Assembly (NCBI RefSeq): GCF_900188185.1
Contig: NZ_FZPA01000014.1
Span: forward strand, 19,547-83,546
From: Sphingopyxis indica
GTDB taxonomy: Bacteria; Pseudomonadota; Alphaproteobacteria; Sphingomonadales; Sphingomonadaceae
Reading direction: 5' to 3'
DNA: 64,000 bases
Shown: positions 7,794 through 16,173 of the stretch, one piece after another
Numbering within the stretch: position 1 is the stretch's first letter
How the letters are laid out: every line of letters begins with the position of its first letter
The notes under the pieces: generated by a model
What the model saw: the letters and a program-made list of their open reading frames with translations, nothing else
What the model was told of the DNA's origin: nothing
Database searches by the model: none
Translations under genes and position numbers: made by a program

Positions 7794-9035
7794 TCATGCG
7801 GCGAGCGGCGCCACGCCGCGCCCCAGCAGGCGTTGGTAAACCGGTTCGTAACGCAAAATGTTTGACGACCAGTTACGATGTGCCTCGACGAAGGCCCGCG
7901 CCGTTCGCCGCCGCTTGTCCCACATCGCCCGGTCGCCGAGCAAGCCGATCAGCGCGGCGGCGATCGCCGCGGGATCGTCGGGCGCGAACAGCGTCCCGGT
8001 CGTCCCGTCCTCGATCAGCTCGCGGTGCCCGCCGACGTCCGAAGCCGCGACGAGCTTGCCCTGCGCCATCGCCTCGAGCGGTTTCAGCGGGGTCACGAGG
8101 TCGGTGAGCCGCATCTTCTTGCGCGGATAGGCGAGGATGTCGATCAGCGAATAATAACGTTCGACCGCATCGTGCGGGATGCGGCCGACGAAGTGGATAT
8201 GCCCCGCGACCGGCGAGGCCGCCGCCTGTTCGCGCAAGGCCGCCTCGCGCGGCCCGCCCCCGACGAGCAGCAATTGCGCAGCGCCCTCGGCCGCGACGAG
8301 CGCGGGCATCGCCGCGATCAGATCGTCGATGCCCTCATAGTCATAGAAGCTGCCGATGAAGCCGATCACCGGTGCGCCCGCGGCGAGGCCGAGCCGCTCC
8401 GCCAGCGCCGCGTCGCGCGGCGGCGGGCTGCCGAACAGGCCCAGGTCGACGCCGTTGGGCGAAACGGTGATCTTCGCCGGATCGACCCCGCGCGCGACCA
8501 GGTCGCCGCGCAGCCCCTCGCAGATCACCGCGACCGCATCGGCCGCCTTGACCGCGTGCGTTTCGAGCCCGCGCGTCACGACATAGCGTGCGCTTCTTTC
8601 GCGCCCCGTCCCGTTGCCGACCGCCGCATCCTCCCAGAAGGCGCGGATTTCATACAGCACCGGAATGCCCCGCCGCTTGCCGACGCGCAGCGCCGCAAGC
8701 GCATCGAGAACCGGCGAATGCGCGTGGAGCAGGTCGGGCCGCCAGTCGTCGACGAGCGCCTCGATCCGCGCCGCGAGCGCGCCGATCTCGCGCCATTCGC
8801 GCAGCGGTGATGGCGCGGGCGGGGCAGGCGGGGTGCGATAGAAGGTCAGGCCGTCGACGGTCTCGACCTCGGGACCTGGCAGCGGATGCCGCACCCCCGT
8901 GATCCCCGCGACCGTCCATCCTTTCGCGACCTGCGCCTTCATCAGCGCGCGGGTGCGGAAGGTATAGCCGCTGTGCGCGGGCAAGCTGTGGTCGAGGACG
9001 TGCAGGATGCGGGTCATGCCGGTGGTCTGTGACAT
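7794..9035 (-). CDS. Exosortase-A-associated glycosyltransferase (GT4)
   Basis: 413 residues of the GT-B fold, glycosyltransferase family 4. The N-terminus RILHVLDHSLPAHSGYTFRT is the hallmark of the exosortase-A/PEP-CTERM-associated subgroup (TIGR04063 type, from memory). The C-terminal domain has VIGFIGSFYDYEGIDDLI and the E-x7-E region near EAMAQGKLVAASDVGGHRELIEDG. It likely adds a sugar to an exported glycan or glycoprotein acceptor. The more conserved start is Met at 9017; 9035 is the first ATG. It is divergent from the O-glycosylation ligase gene. Confidence 0.88.
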   Translation of the reverse strand: MSQTTGMTRILHVLDHSLPAHSGYTFRTRALMKAQVAKGWTVAGITGVRHPLPGPEVETVDGLTFYRTPPAPPAPSPLREWREIGALAARIEALVDDWRPDLLHAHSPVLDALAALRVGKRRGIPVLYEIRAFWEDAAVGNGTGRERSARYVVTRGLETHAVKAADAVAVICEGLRGDLVARGVDPAKITVSPNGVDLGLFGSPPPRDAALAERLGLAAGAPVIGFIGSFYDYEGIDDLIAAMPALVAAEGAAQLLLVGGGPREAALREQAAASPVAGHIHFVGRIPHDAVERYYSLIDILAYPRKKMRLTDLVTPLKPLEAMAQGKLVAASDVGGHRELIEDGTTGTLFAPDDPAAIAAALIGLLGDRAMWDKRRRTARAFVEAHRNWSSNILRYEPVYQRLLGRGVAPLAA

Positions 9036-9124
9036 ACAAGACTTAACGCGGCGTCAACCCCCTTGGGGTAGTGCCCCCAACGCTACTCTTGAGGTCGCAG
9101 CCAAAGCTAGGCATCGCTCCATCC

Positions 9125-9286
9125 ATGGTCGACAATTTCTCGATTGCCCTCACTCACGCGCTGATGGCGATCGCACTGTGGCGCCTGCTTCACCGCGACG
9201 ACCTCGACCATGAAGTGAGCGCGCGGCAATTGTGGCAGCAGCGCCGCGATGCCGAAGCCGCTAAGGAGCGCGGCGGCGATGCGTGA
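9125..9286 (+). CDS. Possible 53-residue membrane microprotein
   Basis: A short open frame starting MVDNFSIALTHALMAIALWR, with one weak hydrophobic stretch, then a charged helix (RDDLDHEVSARQLWQQRRDAEAAKERGG). Its stop overlaps the start of the ligase gene by 8 bases, suggesting coupling. No good Shine-Dalgarno was found. It may be real or only a leader; evidence is positional. Confidence 0.45.
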   Translation: MVDNFSIALTHALMAIALWRLLHRDDLDHEVSARQLWQQRRDAEAAKERGGDA

Positions 9287-10628
9287 CCTTGCCTTCGTCG
9301 CCTTTCTCTTTGCCTTCATCGGAGTCGGCTTCCGCAAGCCGTTCCTGTTCGTCCTCTGCTATTGCTATATCGACATCGTCGCGCCGCAGCGCCTCAGCTA
9401 TTTCCTGATCAATTCGATCCCGATCTCGCTGATCGTCTTCATACTCGCGATCCTCGGCTGGCTCGTCGCCGACGACAAGCGCGATACCCGATGGTCGGGG
9501 CGCCAGACGCTGATGCTGCTGCTCCTCCTCTATTGCGGGATCACGACGCTGCAGGCCGATTTCCCCGTCGAGGCGCTGGTCAAATGGGACTGGGTGTGGA
9601 AGGCGCTCGTCTGGGCGATCTTTCTGCCGCTGACCTTGCGCACCAAGCTGAGGATCGAGGCGCTCGCGCTGATCATGCTGCTCTCGGCGGCGGCGATCGC
9701 GATCGCGGGCGGGATCAAGACCGCGGCGGGCGGCGGCGGCTATGGCTCGCTGCAACTGCTGCTCAACGAAAATTACGGGCTTTACGAGGGCAGCACCATG
9801 TCGACGGTCGCGATCTCGATCATCCCGCTGATCCTGTGGCTGCGCCGCCATGGCACCGTTTTTCCGCCCGACTGGCGCGTATCGCTCTTCGCCTTCGCCC
9901 TGTGTTTCGCCTGCATGTTGATTCCCGTGGGGACGCAGGCGCGCACCGGGCTCATCTGCCTCGGCGTCTTTGCGATCCTGTCGCTGCGCGCGGTGAAGCA
10001 CCGCTTTCTCTATATGGCGGGCGCTGCGCTGCTCGTCGCGGCGGCGATTCCTTTCCTGCCGCAAAGCTATACGACGCGGATGGAGACGCTCGAGGATTAT
10101 CGGGTCGACCAGTCGGCCTCGACGCGCGTCGCGGTGTGGGCGTGGACGTGGAATTATGCGAAAGAGCATCCGTTCGGCGGCGGGTTCGAGGCCTATCGAC
10201 AGAACCGGCTGCGCGTCGAAACGATCGGCGGGGCGGATGCCGCCGACGCGGCCGACACCGCGGTCCACGACGAGCGCGCGCGCGCCTATCATTCGGCCTA
10301 TTTCGAAATGCTCGGTGAACAGGGCTATCCGGGGCTCGCGCTGTGGCTGCTGCTCCACGTCGCGGGCATTTTGCAGATGGAGCGGCTGCGCCGCCGCTAT
10401 TTGAAAACGCGGCGCGCCGAGGAGCAATGGATCGCGCCGCTCGCGACCGCGCTTCAGCACGGCCACATCATCTATCTGGTCGGCGCGCTGTTCGTCGGCA
10501 TCGCCTTTCAGCCCTTCATCTATATGATGGTCGCGCTCGAAATCGGCCTGTCGACCTATTGCCGCCGCCGCGAGCGGCAGGCGGGCTGGCGGACGATGGC
10601 GCCGCGTTTCGCGGAAAGCGCCGCATGA
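9279..10628 (+). CDS. Putative O-glycosylation ligase, exosortase A system-associated (Wzy/O-antigen ligase-like)
   Basis: 449 residues with roughly ten or more hydrophobic segments spread through the protein and a large periplasmic loop at about 290-350, as in O-antigen ligases. The opening MRDLAFVAFLFAFIGVGFRK and the CYIDIVAPQR motif match the exosortase-A-associated ligase subgroup (TIGR03097 type, from memory). It should join or transfer glycan units at the periplasmic face. The start at 9279 is chosen because it fits the family N-terminus. Its stop overlaps the acyltransferase start (ATGA). Confidence 0.86.
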   Translation: MRDLAFVAFLFAFIGVGFRKPFLFVLCYCYIDIVAPQRLSYFLINSIPISLIVFILAILGWLVADDKRDTRWSGRQTLMLLLLLYCGITTLQADFPVEALVKWDWVWKALVWAIFLPLTLRTKLRIEALALIMLLSAAAIAIAGGIKTAAGGGGYGSLQLLLNENYGLYEGSTMSTVAISIIPLILWLRRHGTVFPPDWRVSLFAFALCFACMLIPVGTQARTGLICLGVFAILSLRAVKHRFLYMAGAALLVAAAIPFLPQSYTTRMETLEDYRVDQSASTRVAVWAWTWNYAKEHPFGGGFEAYRQNRLRVETIGGADAADAADTAVHDERARAYHSAYFEMLGEQGYPGLALWLLLHVAGILQMERLRRRYLKTRRAEEQWIAPLATALQHGHIIYLVGALFVGIAFQPFIYMMVALEIGLSTYCRRRERQAGWRTMAPRFAESAA

Positions 10629-11752
10629 TCGCCGAGCGCAAAGTGCCGATGCTACCGACGCTCACCGGGCTGCGCGGGATCGCCGCACTGGCGGTGCTCT
10701 TCTATCACATTCGCTTCGCGATGGCGGGGTTCCTGCCCGAATCGGCGATCGCGCTGCTCGCGCACGGCTATCTGGCGGTCGACCTTTTCTTCGTCCTGTC
10801 GGGCTTCGTGCTGTGGTGGAACTATGGCGCCGGGTTCGCCGCCGAGGGCCACCGCGCCGCGCCGCGCTTCCTCGTGCGCCGGATCGCGCGCATCTTTCCG
10901 CTGCACCTCGCGATCCTGTCGGCGATGCTGGCGTTCGCCGCCGCGCTGCTGATGAGCGGCCGCGATCCCGGCGCGCAATATGACTTCGCACGGCTGCCCG
11001 CCCATTATCTGCTCGTCCAGAACTGGGGCTTCGCCGGCGAGCTCACATGGAATATCCCCGCCTGGTCGATCTCGACCGAATGGGCCGCCTATCTGCTGCT
11101 CGCCGCGACAGGCGGCCTGTTCGCGCGCTTGCCCGCCGGGCGGATCGTCTTTCCCGCCTTCGTTGTCCTGCTCGCGCTCGCGCTCGGCGGCTGGTTCGCC
11201 GCGACCGGGCGCGCGGACATCGGCGACGACATTGCGGCGACCGGCCTGGCGCGCTGCCTGGCCGAATTCGCGATGGGCGTCGCGCTCTGCCGCTGGTGGA
11301 GCGATCAGCGCGAACGTGGGGACGGGGCGCGGGTCATCTACGCCACCGCGACCGGCCTCGCGTTTCTCTCCGCGGCCTCGCTCGCGGCGGGCCTCCCGCA
11401 GCCCATGGCGGTCCCGCTCGCGATGGTCGCGGTCGTGATCTTCGCGCTGCAGGCCTCGCTCGCGGCGCGGCCCGCACTCTCGGGCCGGGTCGCGCAGCGG
11501 CTCGGCGACATCAGCTACGCCGTCTATCTGTCGCACTTCTTCCTGTGGATATTGTTCAAGCTCTTCTTCGTCGACGATCTCGCGGCGGTCGGCCCCGCGC
11601 AAATCGGCGCGTTCCTGCTGCTGACGCTCGCGGTGTCGCACCTGCTGCACGCCGGCCTCGAAATCCCCGCGCGCCGGATTGTTCAGCGCGGCGGGGACGG
11701 CCTGCTCGCGACGATGGCGCTCAAATATCGCGCGCGGCGCTCGCAGGGTTAG
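10625..11752 (+). CDS. Acyltransferase 3 family membrane protein (OafA/YrhL-like)
   Basis: 375 residues, about ten membrane segments. The family motif is seen at the N-terminus: LTGLRGIAALAVLFYHIRF with the conserved R and H, then LFFVLSGFVL and RRIARIFPLH. Members O-acylate sugars of surface polysaccharides at the membrane. It is coupled to the ligase by a 4-base overlap, so a role in decorating the exosortase-associated glycan is likely. A large palindromic repeat begins 2 bases after its stop. Confidence 0.88.
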   Translation: MIAERKVPMLPTLTGLRGIAALAVLFYHIRFAMAGFLPESAIALLAHGYLAVDLFFVLSGFVLWWNYGAGFAAEGHRAAPRFLVRRIARIFPLHLAILSAMLAFAAALLMSGRDPGAQYDFARLPAHYLLVQNWGFAGELTWNIPAWSISTEWAAYLLLAATGGLFARLPAGRIVFPAFVVLLALALGGWFAATGRADIGDDIAATGLARCLAEFAMGVALCRWWSDQRERGDGARVIYATATGLAFLSAASLAAGLPQPMAVPLAMVAVVIFALQASLAARPALSGRVAQRLGDISYAVYLSHFFLWILFKLFFVDDLAAVGPAQIGAFLLLTLAVSHLLHAGLEIPARRIVQRGGDGLLATMALKYRARRSQG

Positions 11753-11753
11753 C

Positions 11754-11928
11754 GTCTGTCCTGATCGGGTGGATCGAAGCCCGTTCGTCCTGAGGAGGGG
11801 CTGAGCTTGTCGAAGCCCCGTCTCGAAGGACCCGACGCGGCGCATTGTCTTTCGAGACGCCATTTCGACGGGGCTCAATGGCTCCTCGGGACGAACGGGG
11901 GCATTGAATCCGCTTGAACAGGACAGAC
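11754..11928. repeat. Large palindromic repeat with inner and outer arms
   Basis: Outer ends GTCTGTCCTG at 11754 and its inverse ending at 11928 enclose stronger inner arms 11780-11899 (CCCGTTCGTCCTGAGGAGG and the inverse). A GGGGCTGAGCTTGTCGAAG block lies further in. A close copy of the inner part lies at 60825-60939. The remaining bases 11929-12078 hold no gene and presumably the promoter of the MscS-type channel gene. Confidence 0.9.
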
Positions 11929-12078
11929 TCCAGGGCCGGTGGAATCGCGCCTCAACGCAACGGTTCCATCCGGACGGGTCAGACTCTATACGCATGAAAC
12001 GCGCGGAACCATCACGGTGACCGTTCGCTATTGGGCCATGCCCGCCCGCCTGTCCCGCAACCGTTCAAGAGGAACGAT

Positions 12079-13263
12079 GTGACTTTGCTTAGCCTGGCCG
12101 CCGCAACCCCCGCCACGCCAAAGACCGCGCCCGCCGCCGATCCGCTCGCGGAGCTGCGATATTGGTGGGACAGCAGCGTCGTCTGGGTGAACGGTCACTG
12201 GCTCCAGATAGCGATCGCCGTCGGCGCGGGACTGATTATCTATTTCCTGCTCTCGCTGGTCCGCGGCTTCGCGCTGAAGCGCGCGCAATCGGCCCCCGGC
12301 CATTTCACCATGACCGACATCGTCGGCCGCGTGATCCACAAGACCAAGTCGCTGGTGCTTGCAATCGTCGCGATCCGGCTCGTCGCCGGCTATGCCAGCC
12401 CGCCCGCGGTGGTGATGGAGACAATCCGCTTCGTCTTCACCGTCGCGGTCGTGCTGCAGGTCGCGATCTGGGCGCGCGAGATCGTCCTCGGGCTGATCCA
12501 GCGCCGCGCCGCCGAAGGGCATAATGAAACGCTCGCCAATGCGATGGGGATCATCCGCATCCTGATCAGCGTCGCGCTGTTCGCGGTCGCGGCGATCGTC
12601 ATCCTCGACAATATGGGGGTCAATGTCACCGGCCTCGTCGCCGGGCTCGGCATCGGCGGCATCGCGATCGGCCTTGCCGCGCAGGGCATCTTCTCCGACC
12701 TCTTCGCCTCGCTGTCGATCATCTTCGACCGCCCGTTCCGCGTCGGCGAGACGATCAAATATGACAACAGCGTCGCGACCGTCGAGCGCATCGGGCTCAA
12801 GAGCACGCACCTGCGCTCGATCAACGGCGAGCTGCTCGTGATCTCGAACACCAATTTGCTGTCGAAGGAGATCACCAACTACGCCAACCTTCACCGGCGG
12901 CGCATCCAATATGCGATCGGGGTCGTCTATCAGACGACGCCCGAAATGCTGCGCGCGCTGCCGGCGTTGCTCCAGGCGCAGGTCGAGGCCGAGGGCCATG
13001 AATTCATCCGCTCGAGCTTCGTCGGCTTCGGCGCGTCGAGCCTCGATTTCGAGCTGGTCGCCGACGTCCACAATGACGATTATAATCAGGTGATCGCTGC
13101 GCGCACCGCGATCGGCATTCGCGTCTTCGATGAAATGACCAGGGCGGGCTACGACTTCGCCTACCCGACGCAGACGACCTTCACCGCGGCGCCTGACGGG
13201 ACGATGATTCTCCCCTATGCCGAGAGCGTGACGATGAAGACGCCGAAGTCCGCCCAGAGCTGA
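12079..13263 (+). CDS. MscS-family mechanosensitive channel
   Basis: 394 residues. Hydrophobic helices lie at about 33-55, 85-105, 120-140 and 165-190. The pore helix and beta domain follow: GLGIGGIAIGLAAQGIFSDL, then FDRPFRVGETIKY and VERIGLKSTHLRSINGELLVISN. It opens under membrane tension in relatives and protects against osmotic downshock. GTG at 12079 is chosen over the TTG at 12031 because AAGAGGA precedes it by 5-6 bases. It stands alone on its strand. Confidence 0.92.
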   Translation: MTLLSLAAATPATPKTAPAADPLAELRYWWDSSVVWVNGHWLQIAIAVGAGLIIYFLLSLVRGFALKRAQSAPGHFTMTDIVGRVIHKTKSLVLAIVAIRLVAGYASPPAVVMETIRFVFTVAVVLQVAIWAREIVLGLIQRRAAEGHNETLANAMGIIRILISVALFAVAAIVILDNMGVNVTGLVAGLGIGGIAIGLAAQGIFSDLFASLSIIFDRPFRVGETIKYDNSVATVERIGLKSTHLRSINGELLVISNTNLLSKEITNYANLHRRRIQYAIGVVYQTTPEMLRALPALLQAQVEAEGHEFIRSSFVGFGASSLDFELVADVHNDDYNQVIAARTAIGIRVFDEMTRAGYDFAYPTQTTFTAAPDGTMILPYAESVTMKTPKSAQS

Positions 13264-13356
13264 CGCTACGGCGACGCGGCGTCGGGGCTTGGCCCTTGTG
13301 CGATGCGGCAAGAGAGGCCTAGAACGCGCCCCGAACCAAGATTGAGGGGATGACAT

Positions 13357-13815
13357 ATGGCCACCATCACGCCGCAGGAATTGCAGTCGAAAGTCGGGCA
13401 GCATCTCGGCACCTCCGATTGGGTGCTCGTCGATCAGGCGATGATCGACAAATTCGCCGATGCGACGGGTGACCATCAATTCATCCATGTCGACCCGGAA
13501 AAGGCCAAGCTGACCCCCTTCGGCGGCACGATCGCGCACGGCTTTCTGACGCTGTCGCTGATCCCGATGCTCGGCCAGAAGACCGACGGGCCGAAGATCG
13601 AAGGCGTCAAGATGGGCGTCAACTATGGCGGCAACAAGGTCCGCTTCCTTGCCCCCGTCCGCTCGGGCAAGCGCGTCCGCAGCCATGTGAAACTGCTCGA
13701 ACTCGAAGAAAAACGTCCCGGCCAGTGGCAGCAGACCAACGAAGTGACGATCGAGATCGAAGGCGAGGAAAAGCCTGCGCTGATCGCCGAATGGATCAGC
13801 CAGTTTTTCGTGTGA
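13357..13815 (+). CDS. MaoC-family (R)-enoyl-CoA hydratase
   Basis: 152 residues with a single hotdog domain. The hydratase 2 motif is visible: FADATGDHQFIHVD at about 36-49, with the Asp/His catalytic pair, and GTIAHGFLTLSLIP at about 58-71. It hydrates trans-2-enoyl-CoA. Downstream on the same strand, 63 bases away, is a thiolase, consistent with acyl-CoA metabolism. The start is preceded by GAGGGG. Confidence 0.92.
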   Translation: MATITPQELQSKVGQHLGTSDWVLVDQAMIDKFADATGDHQFIHVDPEKAKLTPFGGTIAHGFLTLSLIPMLGQKTDGPKIEGVKMGVNYGGNKVRFLAPVRSGKRVRSHVKLLELEEKRPGQWQQTNEVTIEIEGEEKPALIAEWISQFFV

Positions 13816-13878
13816 GCATATCCATCCGGCTGACCTCCCCCGTAAAGACAACCGGAACCAGAAAGAAGGACCTCTATC

Positions 13879-15060
13879 ATGCGTGACGCCGTCATCGTTT
13901 CCACCGCCCGCACCCCGCTGACCAAGGCGGCGCGCGGCTCGTTCAACAACACCCCCTCGCCGACGCTCGGCGCCTTTTCGGTCAAGGCCGCGGTCGAGCG
14001 CGCCGGCCTGGAGGGCGGCGAGATCGACGACGTCGTCTTCGGCGCCGCGATGCAGCAGGGGTCGCAGTCGCCGAACGTCGCGCGCCTGATCGCGCTGCGC
14101 GCCGGCCTGCCCGTCACCGTCCCCGGCATGTCGATCGACCGCCAATGCTCGTCGGGCCTGATGACGATCGCGACGGCTGCAAAGCAGATCATCGTCGACC
14201 GTCAGGACATCTGCGTCGCCGGCGGCGTCGAGTCGATCTCGAAGGTCAGCGGCAGCGGCAAGGTCTTCATCGAGCCCGACGCCGAACTGCTCGCGATGCA
14301 CAAGGACACCTATATGCCGATGATCGGCACCGCCGAGGTCGTCGCGAAGCGCTACAACATCGGTCGCGAAGCGCAGGACGAATATTCGCTCCAGTCGCAG
14401 CAGCGCACCGCCGCCGCGCAAGCCGCGGGCAAGTTCGCCGACGAGATCATCCCCTGCAAGGCGACGATGGCGATCGTCGACAAGGAGACGAAGGAAGTCT
14501 CCTACAAGGACGTCACCGCCGACCGTGACGAATGCAACCGTCCGGACACCACGCTCGAAGGGCTCGCGAGCCTGAAGCCGGTGATGGGCGAAGGTCATAC
14601 GATCACCGCGGGCAATGCGAGCCAGCTGTCGGACGGCTCGTCGGCGTGCGTGGTGATGGAAGCCAAGGTCGCGGAGAAGCGCGGGCTCCAGCCGCTTGGC
14701 CGCTATGTCGGCATGGCGGTCGCGGGCACCGAGCCCGACGAAATGGGCATCGGCCCCGTTTTCGCGATCCCGAAGCTGCTCGAACGCTTCGAGCTCAAGA
14801 TGGACGACATCGGCCTGTGGGAGCTCAACGAAGCCTTTGCGGTGCAGGTGCTTTACTGCCGCGACAAGCTCGGCATTCCGAACGAGCTTTTGAACGTCAA
14901 TGGCGGCTCGATCTCGATCGGCCACCCGTTCGGCATGACCGGCGCGCGCTGCGTCGGCCATGCGCTGATCGAAGGCAAGCGCCGCGGCGTCAAATATGCC
15001 GTCGTCACCATGTGCATCGGCGGCGGTCAGGGCGCCGCGGGCCTGTTCGAAGTCTTCTGA
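13879..15060 (+). CDS. Acetyl-CoA C-acyltransferase (thiolase)
   Basis: 393 residues, full-length thiolase. The acyl-accepting Cys is in IDRQCSSGLM at about 86-95. The C-terminal catalytic elements are GHPFGMTGAR (His) and MCIGGGQGAAGL (Cys). It cleaves 3-ketoacyl-CoA with CoA or catalyses the reverse condensation. The ATG is preceded by AGAAGGA. A perfect GC-rich hairpin with 10-base arms follows the stop at 15070-15093. Confidence 0.95.
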   Translation: MRDAVIVSTARTPLTKAARGSFNNTPSPTLGAFSVKAAVERAGLEGGEIDDVVFGAAMQQGSQSPNVARLIALRAGLPVTVPGMSIDRQCSSGLMTIATAAKQIIVDRQDICVAGGVESISKVSGSGKVFIEPDAELLAMHKDTYMPMIGTAEVVAKRYNIGREAQDEYSLQSQQRTAAAQAAGKFADEIIPCKATMAIVDKETKEVSYKDVTADRDECNRPDTTLEGLASLKPVMGEGHTITAGNASQLSDGSSACVVMEAKVAEKRGLQPLGRYVGMAVAGTEPDEMGIGPVFAIPKLLERFELKMDDIGLWELNEAFAVQVLYCRDKLGIPNELLNVNGGSISIGHPFGMTGARCVGHALIEGKRRGVKYAVVTMCIGGGQGAAGLFEVF

Positions 15061-15069
15061 CAATGCGAG

Positions 15070-15093
15070 CCGGGCCGGCGCGTGCCGGCCCGG
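15070..15093. terminator. GC-rich hairpin after thiolase gene
   Basis: Perfect 10-base stem CCGGGCCGGC/GCCGGCCCGG with a 4-base loop, 9 bases after the thiolase stop. No T-run follows, so it may be an mRNA-stabilising or attenuating hairpin and not a full terminator. Confidence 0.55.
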
Positions 15094-15120
15094 ACGCCAA
15101 TCATAATGAGGGAGAGCGAT

Positions 15121-15411
15121 ATGAGCGCCATCGGCATCATCGCGACGCTGCGCGTGCAGGCGGGCAAGGAAGAGGAATTCGAAGGCGTTTTCGCCGAGCT
15201 CGCCCCGGCGGTGCGCGCGGGCGAACCCGGCAACAGCTATTACCGCCTGTTCAGGACGGGCGAAGCGGGCGTATACAAGGTGCTCGAATGCTATGACGAC
15301 GAGGCGGCGACCGAAGCGCACCGCGCCTCGGACCATTTCCGCACCCTCGGCGCCAAGCTCGGCCCCTGCCTCGCCGGCGCGCCCGAAATCGAGCGGCTGA
15401 CCGCGGTCTGA
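15121..15411 (+). CDS. Antibiotic biosynthesis monooxygenase-type protein (ABM domain)
   Basis: 96 residues forming one ferredoxin-like dimeric alpha/beta barrel unit. The pattern is IGIIATLRVQAGKEEEFEGV, then GEPGNSYYRLFR and YKVLECYDDEAATEAHRAS. Related proteins are quinol monooxygenases; the substrate here is unknown. ATG at 15121 is chosen, being preceded by GAGGGAGAG. An upstream in-frame GTG at 15082 lacks a site. It follows the thiolase. Confidence 0.85.
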   Translation: MSAIGIIATLRVQAGKEEEFEGVFAELAPAVRAGEPGNSYYRLFRTGEAGVYKVLECYDDEAATEAHRASDHFRTLGAKLGPCLAGAPEIERLTAV

Positions 15412-15518
15412 CCTGCGGCGGCCCTTCGACGAAGGGGGCCATTGCGATCGGGCGATAGCAGCCGCGGGGGTTGAGGGAACAGAACAACGCGCTGTGCTGC
15501 GGGTGTCGGCGAGATTTG

Positions 15519-15668
15519 TTTCGCGCGAAGACGCGAAGACGCGAAGATTCCGGTTCGCGGCCGCAAGGCCGCCTTTTCCTTCAGCGTCGCGTCCACCGCA
15601 ACGCGAAATGGGGAAAGCCGCTTCGCGGCAAGCGCGACATCTTCGCGTCTTTGCGTCTTCGCGCGAAA
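15519..15668. repeat. Inverted repeat with period-8 arms
   Basis: Arms 15519-15548 and 15639-15668 are 30 bases with one mismatch. Each arm is built from three tandem GCGAAGAN octamers. The enclosed 90 bases contain GGCCGCAAGGCC and an imperfect inner match. The gap 15412-15840 holds this element and the terminator at 15788-15819; no gene is supported. Confidence 0.85.
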
Positions 15669-15787
15669 CGAAAAATCCCGACCCGCCGGTTTCAACCAAC
15701 GCCTGCTGCGCGCACCTTCTTGCGCCGCAAGAGCCCGCTCACACCCCAAAACCGACCTTCGCCCGAAAGCCCCTCCCATAAACGAAA

Positions 15788-15819
15788 GGGCCGCCCGTCG
15801 CTTTCGCAACGGACGGCCC
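15788..15819 (-). terminator. Rho-independent terminator of the small gene at 15841-16143
   Basis: On the minus strand a stem GGGCCGTCCGT/ACGGGCGGCCC (11 bases, one G-U type mismatch) with a 10-base loop is followed by TTTCGTTT. It lies 21 bases after the stop codon. Confidence 0.75.
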
Positions 15820-15840
15820 CGAAATCGCGATCGGGCGGGA

Positions 15841-16143
15841 TCAGGCCTGGCGCGTGCCCGTCATCGCCATCGAGCCGAACGGGCCGGCCTTGATCGTTCC
15901 GGTCAGCGCGTCGCCGTCGATCGTCGCTTCGCATTCGAGCGTCATCGGCATCGGCACTTTCATATTCATCGTCCAGCTGAGCTTGTTGCCGTCGACCTTG
16001 CCGTTTTCGACGTCGAGCGAGCCCATCGCACCGGCATTCTGCCCCGTGAACATATCGCCGTCGCTCTTGACGGTGAAAACCGACTTCTGGTCGCCCATCG
16101 GCGACTTGGTCACGCAATCATAGCTGCCATCGACTTGAGACAT
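15841..16143 (-). CDS. Small conserved-looking protein of unknown function
   Basis: 100 residues, Met- and Gly-rich, predicted mostly beta: SYDCVTKSPMGDQKSVFTVK, then LDVENGKVDGNKLSWTMNMK, CEATIDGDALTGTIKAG and FGSMAMTGTRQA. The repeated strand-DGD-turn pattern suggests a small barrel, perhaps lipocalin-like, but no family was recognised. There is no signal peptide. GGAGAG precedes the ATG. A clear terminator follows, and the M16 protease gene is downstream on the same strand. Confidence 0.75.
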   Translation of the reverse strand: MSQVDGSYDCVTKSPMGDQKSVFTVKSDGDMFTGQNAGAMGSLDVENGKVDGNKLSWTMNMKVPMPMTLECEATIDGDALTGTIKAGPFGSMAMTGTRQA

Positions 16144-16173
16144 ACGGGCTCTCCTTACTGAAACTGATGTTAG

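Noticed and set aside
12028..15699. Very long open frames on the strand opposite known genes (also around 19380-22814 and 27862-31308)
   Set aside because: They mirror mscS, thiolase, penicillin acylase/clpB and receptor coding regions, have Arg/Asp/His-rich low-complexity translations, and arise from high GC third positions.
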